From: Vicia villosa
Lineage: Eukaryota > Streptophyta > Magnoliopsida > Fabales > Fabaceae
Direction of reading: 5' to 3'
DNA length: 64,000 nt
Assembly: GCF_029867415.1 (NCBI RefSeq)
Contig: NW_026705905.1
Coordinates: 1-64,000 of the forward strand
The notes beneath the pieces were generated by a model. The model was not told the DNA's origin and did not search any database. It worked only from the letters and a program-made list of their open reading frames with translations. Both the position numbers and the translations under genes were made by a program. Shown one piece after another: positions 1-9,303 of the stretch (position 1 is the stretch's first letter; every line of letters starts with the position of its first letter).

Positions 1-35
1 TTTCCATTTTTTTCTTTTAAATAATAAAGTATTAT

Positions 36-1053
36 TTATTTGATAACCATCCATTATCTTTTTTAATTTAACTAGTCACTTATTTTATATTTATTTATTT
101 ATTTGTTTATTATTTATCTGAGCCAGTGTTTTAAAAACCGAACCGGTGAGTGTACTGGTTACTGGTTTATTGGTCGAACCGCACGATCAAACCGGATTAA
201 ACCGGATAACTCGGTTGAATAGACTTGTCATTATATAGGTATAAAACCGGTCGAACTGGATGATTTAGTCTCTAAAAAAGTATAACTAACTTTTAAATTT
301 TTAAAAATATCATATCATAAATTCACAATTTCATAACTTAAATTCAAATTTTAAACAAAAGGTATCATACAAAACAAAATAGTAAAAAATTACAAAGTCT
401 TATTGCAAACAAAGTCTAATTACAACATAATCTAAACAAAGTCTAATTACAACATAATCTAATTGAATAGTTTATAACAAAATAACTCCAATGTGTACCA
501 AATTTAATTCAAAATAGGATCCTCCTAAAAAGAAAATCAAATAAAATTCAATATGTTTATGCTATTTAAGAAAATTTATTAGCAAAGATAACAAATACAC
601 AATAAAGTTTTTAATTTGTCATTAACGAAAAAAATTATGTGAGAATGCTATTTAAGTAATACACTACTAAATATATTAAAAAAAGAATTTAAAAGAAATG
701 TTAAAAAAAAAGTTTAAAAAAAATTAAAAAAAAGTTTAAAAAAAGGTTTAAAAAAACAAAAAAAAAAAGCAATTAAACCGCCGGTTTTCTCGGTTTTCAC
801 CGGTTCCCACCGGTTTGATGGCATACCTGATCCGACTATTGAACCTGACCGATTACCTGGCCGATTTTCCGGTTCGAACGGTCCGATCCGATTTTTAAAA
901 CACTAATCTGAGCTATTCTTATAACATTAATAATTATAAATAAATTATTTATTTGATAATCATCCACTATCTTTTTTAATATAACCACTAACTATGTTTA
1001 TATTTATTTATTTATTATTTATCTTGGCTATTCTAATAACATTAATAATTAAT
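36..1053. repeat. Local tandem duplication (about 110 bp), one copy split by a hAT derivative
   Basis: Copy one lies at about 36-123 plus 914-936, and copy two at about 946-1053. Both read TTTGATAA(C/T)CATCCA, then an ATTTATTT-rich run, then ATTTATCT..GC-TATTCT and ACATTAATAATT. The hAT derivative interrupts copy one exactly at its 8-bp target duplication. Copy two therefore serves as an unoccupied paralogous site. There is no coding content. Confidence 0.75.
124..905. mobile_element. Non-autonomous hAT-superfamily element, 782 bp
   Basis: The ends are imperfect terminal inverted repeats: CAGTGTTTTAAAAACCG on the left, and the complement of a right end finishing TTTTTAAAACACTA. An exact 8-bp duplication, ATCTGAGC, flanks it at 116-123 and 906-913. 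Eight-base TSDs and CAGTG-like termini are hAT hallmarks. Both subterminal regions are dense in CCGGTT/AACCGG motifs; the middle is A-rich with a short internal repeat (CAAAGTCTAATTACAACATA, about 399-453). No transposase frame is present, so it would need an enzyme supplied in trans. Confidence 0.85.
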
Positions 1054-1140
1054 TAAATAAATTTTTGAAAAACTAAATTTTACAAACTACAAACTTAACA
1101 AGTTCAATTTTTAATTATTTTTATTATTTAATAAAATTCT

Positions 1141-1318
1141 ATATCTTATATATTAAAGTTGTTAAGTCACTTAACAACTTCCCCTCTAAAATTTAGAATA
1201 ATTTCGTAACCTCATAATTCAATATATTTATATCTTATATATTAAAGTTGTTAAGTCACTTAACAATTTTCCGTCTAAAATTTACGATAATTTCGCAACT
1301 TTATAAAGAGGCAAAACT
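1141..1318. repeat. Tandem duplication, two 89-bp copies
   Basis: The units at 1141-1229 and 1230-1318 share ATATCTTATATATTAAAG and GTTAAGTCACTTAACAA, with a few substitutions. GTTAAGTCACTTAAC is itself nearly palindromic. No coding content was seen. Confidence 0.8.
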
Positions 1319-1689
1319 AGGGATAACTTAGTAATTTTATTTAACTAAAATTTTCTAAGTGTTTTTGTAATTAATTTTTCCTTTTTAAATACTAAAATAT
1401 CATTATTAATTAATCCAAAATTTTCCCCACTAACTAGCCACGTTTTTTAAATTATTTTTTTTTAGACATATTAAATTATTTATTGAATATTAACAACTAA
1501 ATTCTCCTACTAATTAGCCAAATTTTTTAATTTTAATTGTTTTTAATTATTTTTTTTAAAGTTTAGTTATTTTTTTAATTAATTGTTGTAATTTAATTAT
1601 TCATGTTTTAGTGGGGGTTATAACCAAAATTTTCTAATTAGTTTTGCCAAATTTGTAATTAGAAAATACACGTCCAAATTTGTAATTGA
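1319..1689. other. AT-rich intergenic stretch
   Basis: This is AT-rich DNA with homopolymer runs between the tandem duplication and the MULE. I see no gene, RNA or element boundary in it. Confidence 0.6.
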
Positions 1690-2348
1690 TTGTCTATTGA
1701 AAATTTCTTTGGCCACCTCCCTATGGGGGTCACCCCCAGCGAAAATTCCAAAATACCTCTGCTTCGGAAGTTCATTTCCGAAAGCGTCTTTTTTTGAAAA
1801 AATTGACTTATTTCGGAAGTTCATTTCCGAAAACATTATTTCGGAAGTGAACTTCCGAAATACTGCGATTTCTGCAGATTTATCAAAACACTCCCCCTCC
1901 CCCAATCATTTACCCTAAATCAAAACAAAAAGTGGCAAAGGCGAAAATTTGTGCAAACAGAATTCCAAAGCTGCATCAAGGCTCCAATCACACTGCTAAA
2001 CAACATTCAAAAGCCCTCAATCCTAACACTTTGTAAGTTTTGAAATTTTTAGATCTATTATTGAAATGCATGTTATTTAGGGTTTTAATTGCATAAATGA
2101 TATATGATTAGGTTGTTAGTAGTATTTAGGTTGTTTAGAAGCATTTTGATTTGGTTTGAAGTTTGGTTTAGGGGTCTGTCATGGAAGTTGCAGAAAACTC
2201 CATCGCAGGGGTGTTTCGGAAGTTCATTTCCGAAAACACCTCCATCCTAGTTTTCGGAAATGAACTTCCGAAATGTATCAGAAGTTCAAATTTTTTTGTT
2301 TTTTATTTTGTCTATGCATATTAATCGTTTTCAATTGTTTACAGGAAC

Positions 2349-2633
2349 ATGTCAGGCAACCAACCAGCACGCAGGACTGCGTCTTCTAAAGAGGGCGCTA
2401 AGGGAAGAAAGGGTTCTTCAAAGAAGGAGGTGAAAGAGGTGAAGGAGGTGAAGGAGGTGAAGGAGAAGAAGAAGCTTTTGACTGGTTCTGCTTCTCGTCC
2501 CCTGGGGGTCCATGGCTCGGACGTGCAGGCTCAGCCTTCAGGCGTGATCAACGCTGATGGTTCTGATACTGAGTGGGATGAGGATTGGTATAATTATCTT
2601 CATTCGGAGGAGTTCGCTCGTCGGGAAGAATAA
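2349..2633 (+). CDS. Small hypothetical protein carried by the MULE (94 aa)
   Basis: The frame encodes a 94-residue hydrophilic protein that I do not recognise. The N-terminal half is basic and low-complexity, with four VKE repeats (about residues 28-39) followed by a lysine run. The C-terminal third is acidic and aromatic (DTEWDEDWYNYLHSEEF). A spliced 5' UTR is plausible: CTTT|GTAAGT at about 2033 is a good donor and TTTACAG|GAACATG at about 2345 a good acceptor directly before the ATG. The gene lies between the two palindrome clusters, as cargo of the MULE. It may be a truncated captured host gene or a family-specific accessory frame; translation is unproven. Confidence 0.45.
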   Translation: MSGNQPARRTASSKEGAKGRKGSSKKEVKEVKEVKEVKEKKKLLTGSASRPLGVHGSDVQAQPSGVINADGSDTEWDEDWYNYLHSEEFARREE

Positions 2634-2725
2634 CGTGTTTTTATTTTGTTTGATGTGTATTTTGTAACGCTCGTCGGGCAGAATAACATGTTTTTGTTTT
2701 GTTTGACGTGTTTTGTTTTGTTTTG
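2608..2725. repeat. Direct repeat of about 60 bp after the MULE gene
   Basis: CGCTCGTCGGG(A/C)AGAATAAC(G/A)TG followed by a TTTTGTTTGA(T/C)GTG block occurs twice, at about 2608-2660 and 2668-2720. The first copy includes the end of the 94-aa reading frame. Confidence 0.7.
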
Positions 2726-2790
2726 TTCTGATTTCGGATTGTATCGCACAGTGTTTTTGTATTGGATTTATCATGTTAGTTTTTGGAAGT

Positions 2791-3110
2791 GGTAACCGGG
2801 GTCGGAACATATGACGGAGGAGGTGGATGTTCGGAGGAAGAAGAACCGGAGGTACGTCCACCGCGAGACAAAGGAGCCAATCAATGTAAGCTATAGTTTA
2901 TCATTATCATCTGGGGACGTCATTTCTAAAAAATCAAGATTAAAAATAATAAGATTTTTTTCCCAATTTTTTGTAATGACATCCCCTGATGATAATGATA
3001 AACTATAGCTTACATTGATTGGCTCCTTTGTCTCGCGGTGGACGTACCTCCGGTTCTTCTTCCTCCGGACATCCACCTCCTCCGTCATATGTTCCGGCCC
3101 CAGTTACACC
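2791..3110. repeat. Long inverted repeat (hairpin), arms of about 141 bp
   Basis: Arms at about 2791-2931 and 2968-3110 are near-perfect reverse complements around a loop of roughly 36 bases. Each arm encodes the same N-terminal peptide outward-in (MTEEVDVRRKKNRRY, then HRETKEP), on the plus strand in the left arm and on the minus strand in the right. A run-through transcript would fold into a long double-stranded RNA. It lies inside the MULE, between the small gene and the right palindrome cluster. Confidence 0.85.
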
Positions 3111-3617
3111 TCCTCCGTCATTTGTTACTTACAGTAGTACGTATTTTTATTAAAAGAATAAAAAAACCTTTTGAAATTTGGAAGCCTTTTTTTCTCCCCA
3201 CCACTCTCTCATCCCCACCTACCCGTGTTCAACAATATGTAACTTTAATTTTATGTAATATTATCATTGTAATCTTCACCCGATTAAATAAAGCGAATTG
3301 TTGTTGTTTTTCATTTTATTCTGTCCAGACATATTTTCGGAGGTTCATTTCCGAATTCTCCAAGGGGGGTGCGTTCGGAGATGAACTTCCGAAACACCAC
3401 ATTTTCTGAAAAGTAACTTTATTTCGGAGATGCATCTCCGAAATCAATATTTTATATTAAAAAAACACGTTTTCGGAGATACATTTCCGAAAACACCTTT
3501 TTTAAGAAAAAAAGTACAGTTTCGAAAATGAACTTCCGAAACAAGGGGTATTGTGGTAAATTCACCAGGGGTGGACAAGAAGGTTAGGAGGTGGGTGAAG
3601 AAATTTTCTTGTCTATT

Positions 3618-4592
3618 TTGCATCCTAAAAATTGTATGAGATAAGTATTGAGTGTAATGATCTTCATTATAAGTTAGCATTGCATACAATGTTACAATTC
3701 TTATTTTTCTTATTATTGACAAAGAATTACAATACAAACTTCATTTGTTATATTTTTCTCAAGGTATTTTACTTTCTCACCTTGCATCTTCTTTTTTATT
3801 TCAGATTTATTTTTGAATTATAGTTGTGTAAATTATTAATGTGTAGATTTAGTTTTGAATTATAGTTGTGTAATTATCTTCATTATAACTTAGCATTGCA
3901 TACAATGTTACAATTTTTTCTTTATTATTGACAAAGAATTACAACACAAACTTCATTTGTTATATTTTTTTCAAGGTATTTTACCTTTTCACATTGCATC
4001 TTCTTTTCTATATCAGATTTATTTTTTAGGGTTAAATTAAGTCTTTCATCGGTGAGACCTAAAAATTATACCGTTTGATATAATTGATGAATTAGATTTG
4101 TGTAAATTAAAATTAAAATACGTAAACATTATCCCACTGAATCATATCTCTACATCTTATATTTCAAATCTAATATATGTATGTGTGTTCTATGCATGGC
4201 TACAGTGACCTAAATTTTCATTTTAATTTTAACGTGTTGTAAGAGAGAAATTTATTTGGGATCTTACATAGCTTGACATTGTTCAGTTTGCGAAATAAAT
4301 ATTTACGTTGATATGTTATTAAAAACTGCTACTTTCTTTCCTTGCTTTATTATTCATTGCATCAGATATGGCATATTTTTTCTCTCAAAATCCTTTTCAT
4401 TCTTCCCACTAAATCCTCCACATATCAATCAATCAAAGTATGATTTATTCACCAAAGTATACTGAGTTTTTTGTTGTGCATAATTTGTTGTCTTTTTCAA
4501 GAACGTTTGTTGAAGCATATTTTTTACTGATGAGAGATGGTCAAGTTTGTTAGTGGAGAGAGATAGCTTGAAATACAAAGTGAAAAGAATTA
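3618..4592. other. Intergenic, containing a 216-bp-period tandem duplication (3655-4030)
   Basis: A block with TCTTCATTATAA, TTAGCATTGCATACAATG, TTATTGACAAAGAATTACAA and a TTGCATCTTCTTTT tail occurs at about 3661-3832 and again at about 3877-4024. The rest is AT-rich with no gene. Confidence 0.7.
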
Positions 4593-4821
4593 CTCCCTCC
4601 TCCGTTCCTTTTTAAGTGTCGTTTTAGAAGAATTTTTTTGTTCTTATTTAAGTGTCGTTTTATAATTTAATGTTATAATTTGTCATTTATACCCTTATTT
4701 TCTAATAAATAAGGGTATATTAGGAAAAGTAAGGGTATATTAGGAAAAGTAACTCTAATAATCCACTATCTTGGTTGAAGAGCTTTTTGCTAAAATGACA
4801 CTTAAAAAGGAACGGAGGGAG
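4593..4821. mobile_element. Stowaway-type MITE (Tc1/mariner), 229 bp
   Basis: The terminal inverted repeats read CTCCCTCC(TCC)GTTCC, then TTTTTAAGTGTC, and the complement of GACACTTAAAAAGGAACGGAGGGAG. They are flanked by TA duplications at 4591-4592 and 4822-4823. The left TIR has a 3-bp TCC insertion. There is an internal direct repeat of AGGGTATATTAGGAAAAGTA. It is non-coding. Confidence 0.93.
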
Positions 4822-4823
4822 TA

Positions 4824-5090
4824 TTCAATAAACTAATAAATGAAGATATTCCTTAGACTTATTTAATCTAAGGGTTTAATTAAATGGTACATGGATTGAA
4901 CCCTCACCCTAAAACCACCTCAATATTTTGATAATTTTTCCTCTTTTATATGTATTTTTTAATTATAAATAATAATAATAATAATTATTATTATTAATAT
5001 ATATTAAAATTATCATTAATATATATAGAATTAAAAAAGACTATGATTATTAAATAAATTCAATTTCATTTTAATATTTTGACCCATGTG

Positions 5091-5155
<65 letters not shown>

Positions 5156-5400
5156 AAGTGTTTATAACACTTGCTATTTGTTAGGCGTGTGATACAGAAA
5201 ATCATTAAATGCATCTTGCCTTTGGATCTCATATACACTTCTATATGATAACTCTCGTTTGTTGCGAGCAATCTAGAGAAATTGTAATTCCCTCTGACTG
5301 GTTGTTCGATGGCCATTATGATCGGTTTGAAACAATTTCTCCTAAGCCATTACTTTAGTATGATAGTGCAAGGGTTTGCCGTATTTACCTAGTTCGACAA
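4824..5400. other. Intergenic with a (TA)n microsatellite
   Basis: This is AT-rich sequence. A pure TA run of about 60 bp lies at 5093-5152. The minus-strand frame across it (an IYIY tail) is a repeat artefact. The last five bases (5396-5400, GACAA) are the target duplication of the next element. Confidence 0.8.
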
Positions 5401-5900
5401 TGTGAGATATTGGATCGAACTCTAGTATTGTCAAAGGGTAGCTTCTTGGTTCGACAGTTCGACAGAGTTAAGCATGAAGTCGAAGGATTGTTCACATGCT
5501 GGTGTCGAAGTGTGCATGCTGTAGTCGAAGATGGGTCTAGCATGCAGATGTCGAAGATGCTAGGGTTGTTAGCATGTTAAATTAGGTTTTAGTGTTTAAA
5601 CCCTAATTTGTTAAGTTAGCTTGTTTATTAAGTTGGCTTGTGTAATGGGCCTTGCTGAAAAAGCCCATTAGTTAGTATGTTAGGTTTTATTATAAATAGC
5701 ATACTAGTCTCTCATCACTGCTAAGCTGCAAATCCTAATTTAGGGTGAGAGAGGTTTTTTGTTATTCTTGTAAACTTGTAATCTTGTTTTAAGAGAAAGT
5801 AAAAGAATAGCAGTTATAACCAATTCTTGTGTTCTTCTTCTTCCTTGTTCTTTATTCTTCTCTTTCATTATACTTTGTTCTTGGTATTGAATTCACAACA
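5401..5900 (+). repeat. 5' LTR of the Tork-type Copia
   Basis: The 500-bp LTR has a TATA box, TATAAATAGC, at 5691-5700. About 30 bp before it is an inverted TAATGGGCC...GCCCATTA pair carrying a TGGGCC site-II-like motif. The upstream part repeats TTCGACAG and GTCGAAG motifs. Transcription probably starts about 30 bp after the TATA. Confidence 0.93.
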
Positions 5901-5916
5901 AATTGGTGCGGTGAGC

Positions 5917-8010
5917 ATGGAGAAGATGCCTTCAACAAAGTATGAGATTGAAAAGTTCACCGGAGTTAATGATTTCGGTCTGTGGCGCTTGAAGATGAAA
6001 GCCCTACTGGTTCAGCAGGGTTGTTTGGAAGCGTTGAAGGGAGAGGCAGCCATGAATGCTGCATTAACGGCAGCGGAGAAGACGAATATGATCGAGAAAG
6101 CACACAGTGCAATTTTGTTGAGCCTTGGTGATAAGGTTCTTCGGCAGGTATCAAAGGAGACGACAGCATCAGGGTTATGGGTGAAACTTGAAAGTTTGTA
6201 CATGACCAAATCGCTGGTAAATCGACTCTACCTGAAGCAAGCTTTGTATTCATTCAAGATGATTGAAGACAAAGTGTTGGGTGAGCAGTTGGATATGTTC
6301 AACAAGCTTATTCTTGATCTTGAAAATATTGATGTGAAGATCGATGATGAAGATCAAGCGCTGTTACTATTGTGTTCTTTGCCTCGATCACATGCTCACT
6401 TCAAAGAAACTCTCTTGTAAGGAAGGGAGTCCCTGACGCTTGAAGAAGTTCAATCAGCCTTGTATTCAAAGGACCTGAACGAACGAAAGGAGCATAAACC
6501 ATCGACTGTTGGCGAAGGTTTGGCCGCTAAAGGAAAACTCTTACGAAAGGATGGTAAGTTTGACAAGAAGAAGGGCAAAAGCCAGTCGAAGTCTTACAGT
6601 GGCGAAGCATATGGAATTCGATGCTATCATTGTAAGAAGGAGGGTCACACAAGAAAGGTGTGCCCTGAACGCCTGAAAGATCATGGAGGTAAGGATAATG
6701 GCAATGCAGCCATTGTTCAAGATGATTTCGAATCATCTGATGTTCTTGTGGTTTCAAGCAGTGACTCGAGAAGAGAGTGGATTATGGATTCAGGTTGCAC
6801 TTGGCACATGACTCCAAACAAAGACTTGTTCGAGGAATTATGTAATCAAGATGGTGGATCAGTATTGCTGGGAAACAACAAGGCTTGCAAGATTGCAGGT
6901 GTTGGATCTGTGAGGTTCAAACTCCATGATGAGTCAATAAGGTTGTTGACTGAAGTCAGGTATGTTCCTGATTTGAAGAGAAATCTACTTTCTCTTGGTG
7001 AATTCGACAAGAAAGGATATGTTTTCCAAGGAGAGAAAAGTATCCTAAGAGTCATGAAGGGTTCGAAGGAAGTCTTGAGAGGCGTGAAGAAACAAGGCTT
7101 GTATACCCTTGAGGCTGAAGTTGTAAGTGGTTCGACAAATGTTGCATCCACAAAACCTTTGTCGAAGACAGAAATCTGGCACATGAGATTGGTCCATGTC
7201 AATGAAAGGGGTCTGGTCGAATTAGGGAAACAAAATCTGCTTGGTGGAGACAAAGTCGAAAAGCTGAAGTTTTGTGAACCCTGTGTACTTGGAAAATCTT
7301 GCAGAGTGAAGTCCAACAAAGGCAAACAAAGAACACATGGATCCCTTGATTACATCCATGCTGATCTTTGGGTGCCTGCAAGGTGTCCATCACATTCAGG
7401 AGCAAGGTATTTTCTATCCATAGTAGATGATTATTCCAGAAAATAATGGGTATTCATCCAGAAGACTAAGGATGAAACTTTTGAGAATTTCAAAAGTTGG
7501 AAGACTCTGGTTGAAAATCAGACTGGCAGAAAGGTCAAGAGGTTGAGAACCGACAATGGCCTTGAATTTTGCAATGAGGCATTCGACAGTTTTTGTGCTG
7601 CCTCTGGTATTGCAAGGCATAGAACTACTGCAGGTACTCCACAGCAAAATGGTTTGGCTGAAAGGTTTAATCGAACTATTTTGGAGAGAGTCAGATGCAT
7701 GTTGACTAGTGCAGGGTTAAAGAAGGTGTTCTGGGCTGAGGCTGTTTCGACAGCAACATATCTGATAAACAGATGTCCTTCGACAGCGTTAGATATGAAG
7801 ATACCTGGAGAAGTTTGGTCGGGACATCCACCAGATCTCGACAAACTGAGAGTATTTGGCTGCATAGCCTATGCTCACATTAGGCAAGACAAGGTCGAAT
7901 CTAGAGCTCTGAAATGCATGTTCATGGGATACCCTGAAGGAGTCAAAGCTTATAGGCTATGGTGCCTAGAGCCAGGTCACAGGAGGTGTATCACCAGTCG
8001 ATATGTAGTT
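5917..8010 (+). pseudogene. Copia gag-protease-integrase, first part of the polyprotein
   Basis: The frame opens at ATG 5917, just after the PBS. The gag domain (UBN2-like) runs to about 6600, followed by a CCHC knuckle (CYHCKKEGHTRKVC, about 6622-6663), an aspartic protease motif (MDSGCTWHM, about 6785), the integrase zinc region (about 7177-7300) and the DDE core. The catalytic regions HADLW, RTDNGLEF and QQNGLAER all look intact. The frame is uninterrupted by indels but has in-frame TAA codons at 6418-6420 and 7444-7446. It is cut at 8010 (RYVV|) by the nested Sirevirus and resumes at 18216 in the same frame. It once supplied capsid, protease and integrase. Confidence 0.93.
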
Positions 8011-9217
8011 TGTTAGAACAAGATTTGTTCTGATCAATATTCTTAGTTTTGATGATAACAAGGATATGAATTTTGTGTGAGATAATGTGGTACTCTAATA
8101 CATTGCAATTTCCCTTTCAAGAAATATATAAAGAGTATGCACAAATCAGCGCTCAGAAGCTTTGTCTCAGAAGGTTCAGCATGCAACATCAGAACATGGT
8201 CTGGCAAGACATCAGAAGATGGTCAAGGCAGAATTAGAACATGGGTCTATGGAAGCATCAGAAGAACTTGAGATCAGAAGCAGAAGCACTGAAGTTCTCA
8301 TGGTATCACGCTCAGAAGCACTTCAAGGTCAGAAGACAAGAAGATGCTATGCACCAAGCTGTTTGACTCTGATGATATTCAAATATTTTATTCACAAACA
8401 TCAGATCAGAAGAAAGTACAGGTGGCAGGCTACGCTGACTGACAAAAGGAATGTTGGAAGCTATTAAAGGCAACGTCAGTAGACACAGCGTGAACAAGGC
8501 TCGAGGTAGTTGACAAAAGCGTGAAACATTAAATGCAATGCTGTACGGAATACGCAAAGCATTAAATGCGCCCAACGGTCATCTTCTCAAACGCCTATAA
8601 ATATGAAGTTCTGATGAGAAGCAAGGTTGACGATTTGCTAACAATTAACTTGCTGAAACGCTGTTCAAACTCAAAGCTCAGAAACTTCATCTTCATCAAA
8701 GCTCACTACATTGCTGTTGTAATATATTAGTGAGATTAAGCTTAAACGTTAAGAGAAATATCACTGTTGTGATTATAGCTTTTCAGAAGCATTTGTAATA
8801 CTCTTAGAATTGATTACATTAATTTGTAAGTAACTAGAGTGATCAAGTGTTGATCAGGATACTCTAGGAAGTCTTAGCTTGTGTCTAAGCAGTTGTAATT
8901 AGAGTGATCACGTGGTGGTCAGGATACTCTAAGAAAGTCTTAGCTTGTGTTAAGTATTTGTTCCTAGAGTGATCAGGTTGTGATCAGGATACTCTAGAAG
9001 ACTTAGTCGTGGGCTAAGTGGAAAACCATTGTAATCTGTTGCGATTAGTGGATTAAATCCTCAGGTGAGGTAAATCACTCCGTGGGGGTGGACTGGAGTA
9101 GTTTAGTTAACAACGAACCAGGATAAAAATAACTGTGCATATTGTTTTTATCGTTCAAGTTTTTAGACTACACTTATTCAACCCCCCCCCCCTTTCTAAG
9201 TGTTTTTCTATCCTTCA
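8011..9217 (+). repeat. 5' LTR of the nested Sirevirus (1,207 bp)
   Basis: A TATA box (TATAAATA) lies at 8596-8603. The region downstream carries three repeats of about 65 bp with CTAGAGTGATCA...GTGATCAGGATACTCTA and GTCTTAGCTTGTG (about 8834-9020). A C-run (9182-9192) precedes the conserved end TTTCTAAGTG...CCTTCA. The U3 part is rich in CAGAAG motifs. The small frames inside (for example about 8162-8467) recur in the other LTR and are not genes. Confidence 0.93.
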
Positions 9218-9303
9218 ATTGGCATCAGAGCGCCGGTTCTAAGGTGCAAGCACTTAACCGTGTTTAGAAAAGATTCAGGAAGAGAAAAACGCTTCAGTAA
9301 AAG

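Larger units (their letters stand above)
1763..3541. repeat. Ten TTCGGA...TCCGAA palindromes in two subterminal clusters of the MULE
   Basis: Near-palindromes of about 21-22 bp, with TTTCGGA(A/G) and TTCCGAAA arms around a TTCAT/TGCAT/TGAAC centre, lie at about 1763, 1811, 1839, 2214, 2252, 3335, 3374, 3422, 3471 and 3520. Five are within 575 bp of the left end and five within 275 bp of the right end. The outermost ones form part of the terminal inverted repeats. This placement is what one expects of repeated transposase-binding sites, but that role is inferred. Confidence 0.8.
1699..3608. mobile_element. Mutator-like element (MULE) with long TIRs, non-autonomous, 1,910 bp
   Basis: An exact 9-bp target duplication, TTGTCTATT, lies at 1690-1698 and 3609-3617; nine bases is the MULE signature. 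The ends are diverged inverted repeats of about 85 bp, starting GAAAATTTCTT and sharing CCACCTCC, a CAATACC/AAATACC block and a terminal TTCGGAAGTTCATTT motif. Ten near-palindromic TTCGGA..TCCGAA motifs sit in two subterminal clusters. Inside are a small spliced-looking gene and a long hairpin. No MURA-type transposase is present, so it is a Pack-MULE-like derivative or a cargo-bearing deletion derivative. Confidence 0.9.

Noticed and set aside
1618..3737. Frames overlapping the MULE palindromes on both strands
   Set aside because: The palindromes read open on both strands by symmetry. Only 2349-2633 has a start context and splice-like leader.
5092..5316. Minus-strand frame of 74 aa
   Set aside because: Its C-terminus is translated (TA)n microsatellite and the rest has no coding signature.
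8162..8575. Frames repeated at about 8162-8575 and 17161-17568
   Set aside because: These lie within the two Sirevirus LTRs, so they are LTR sequence rather than genes.
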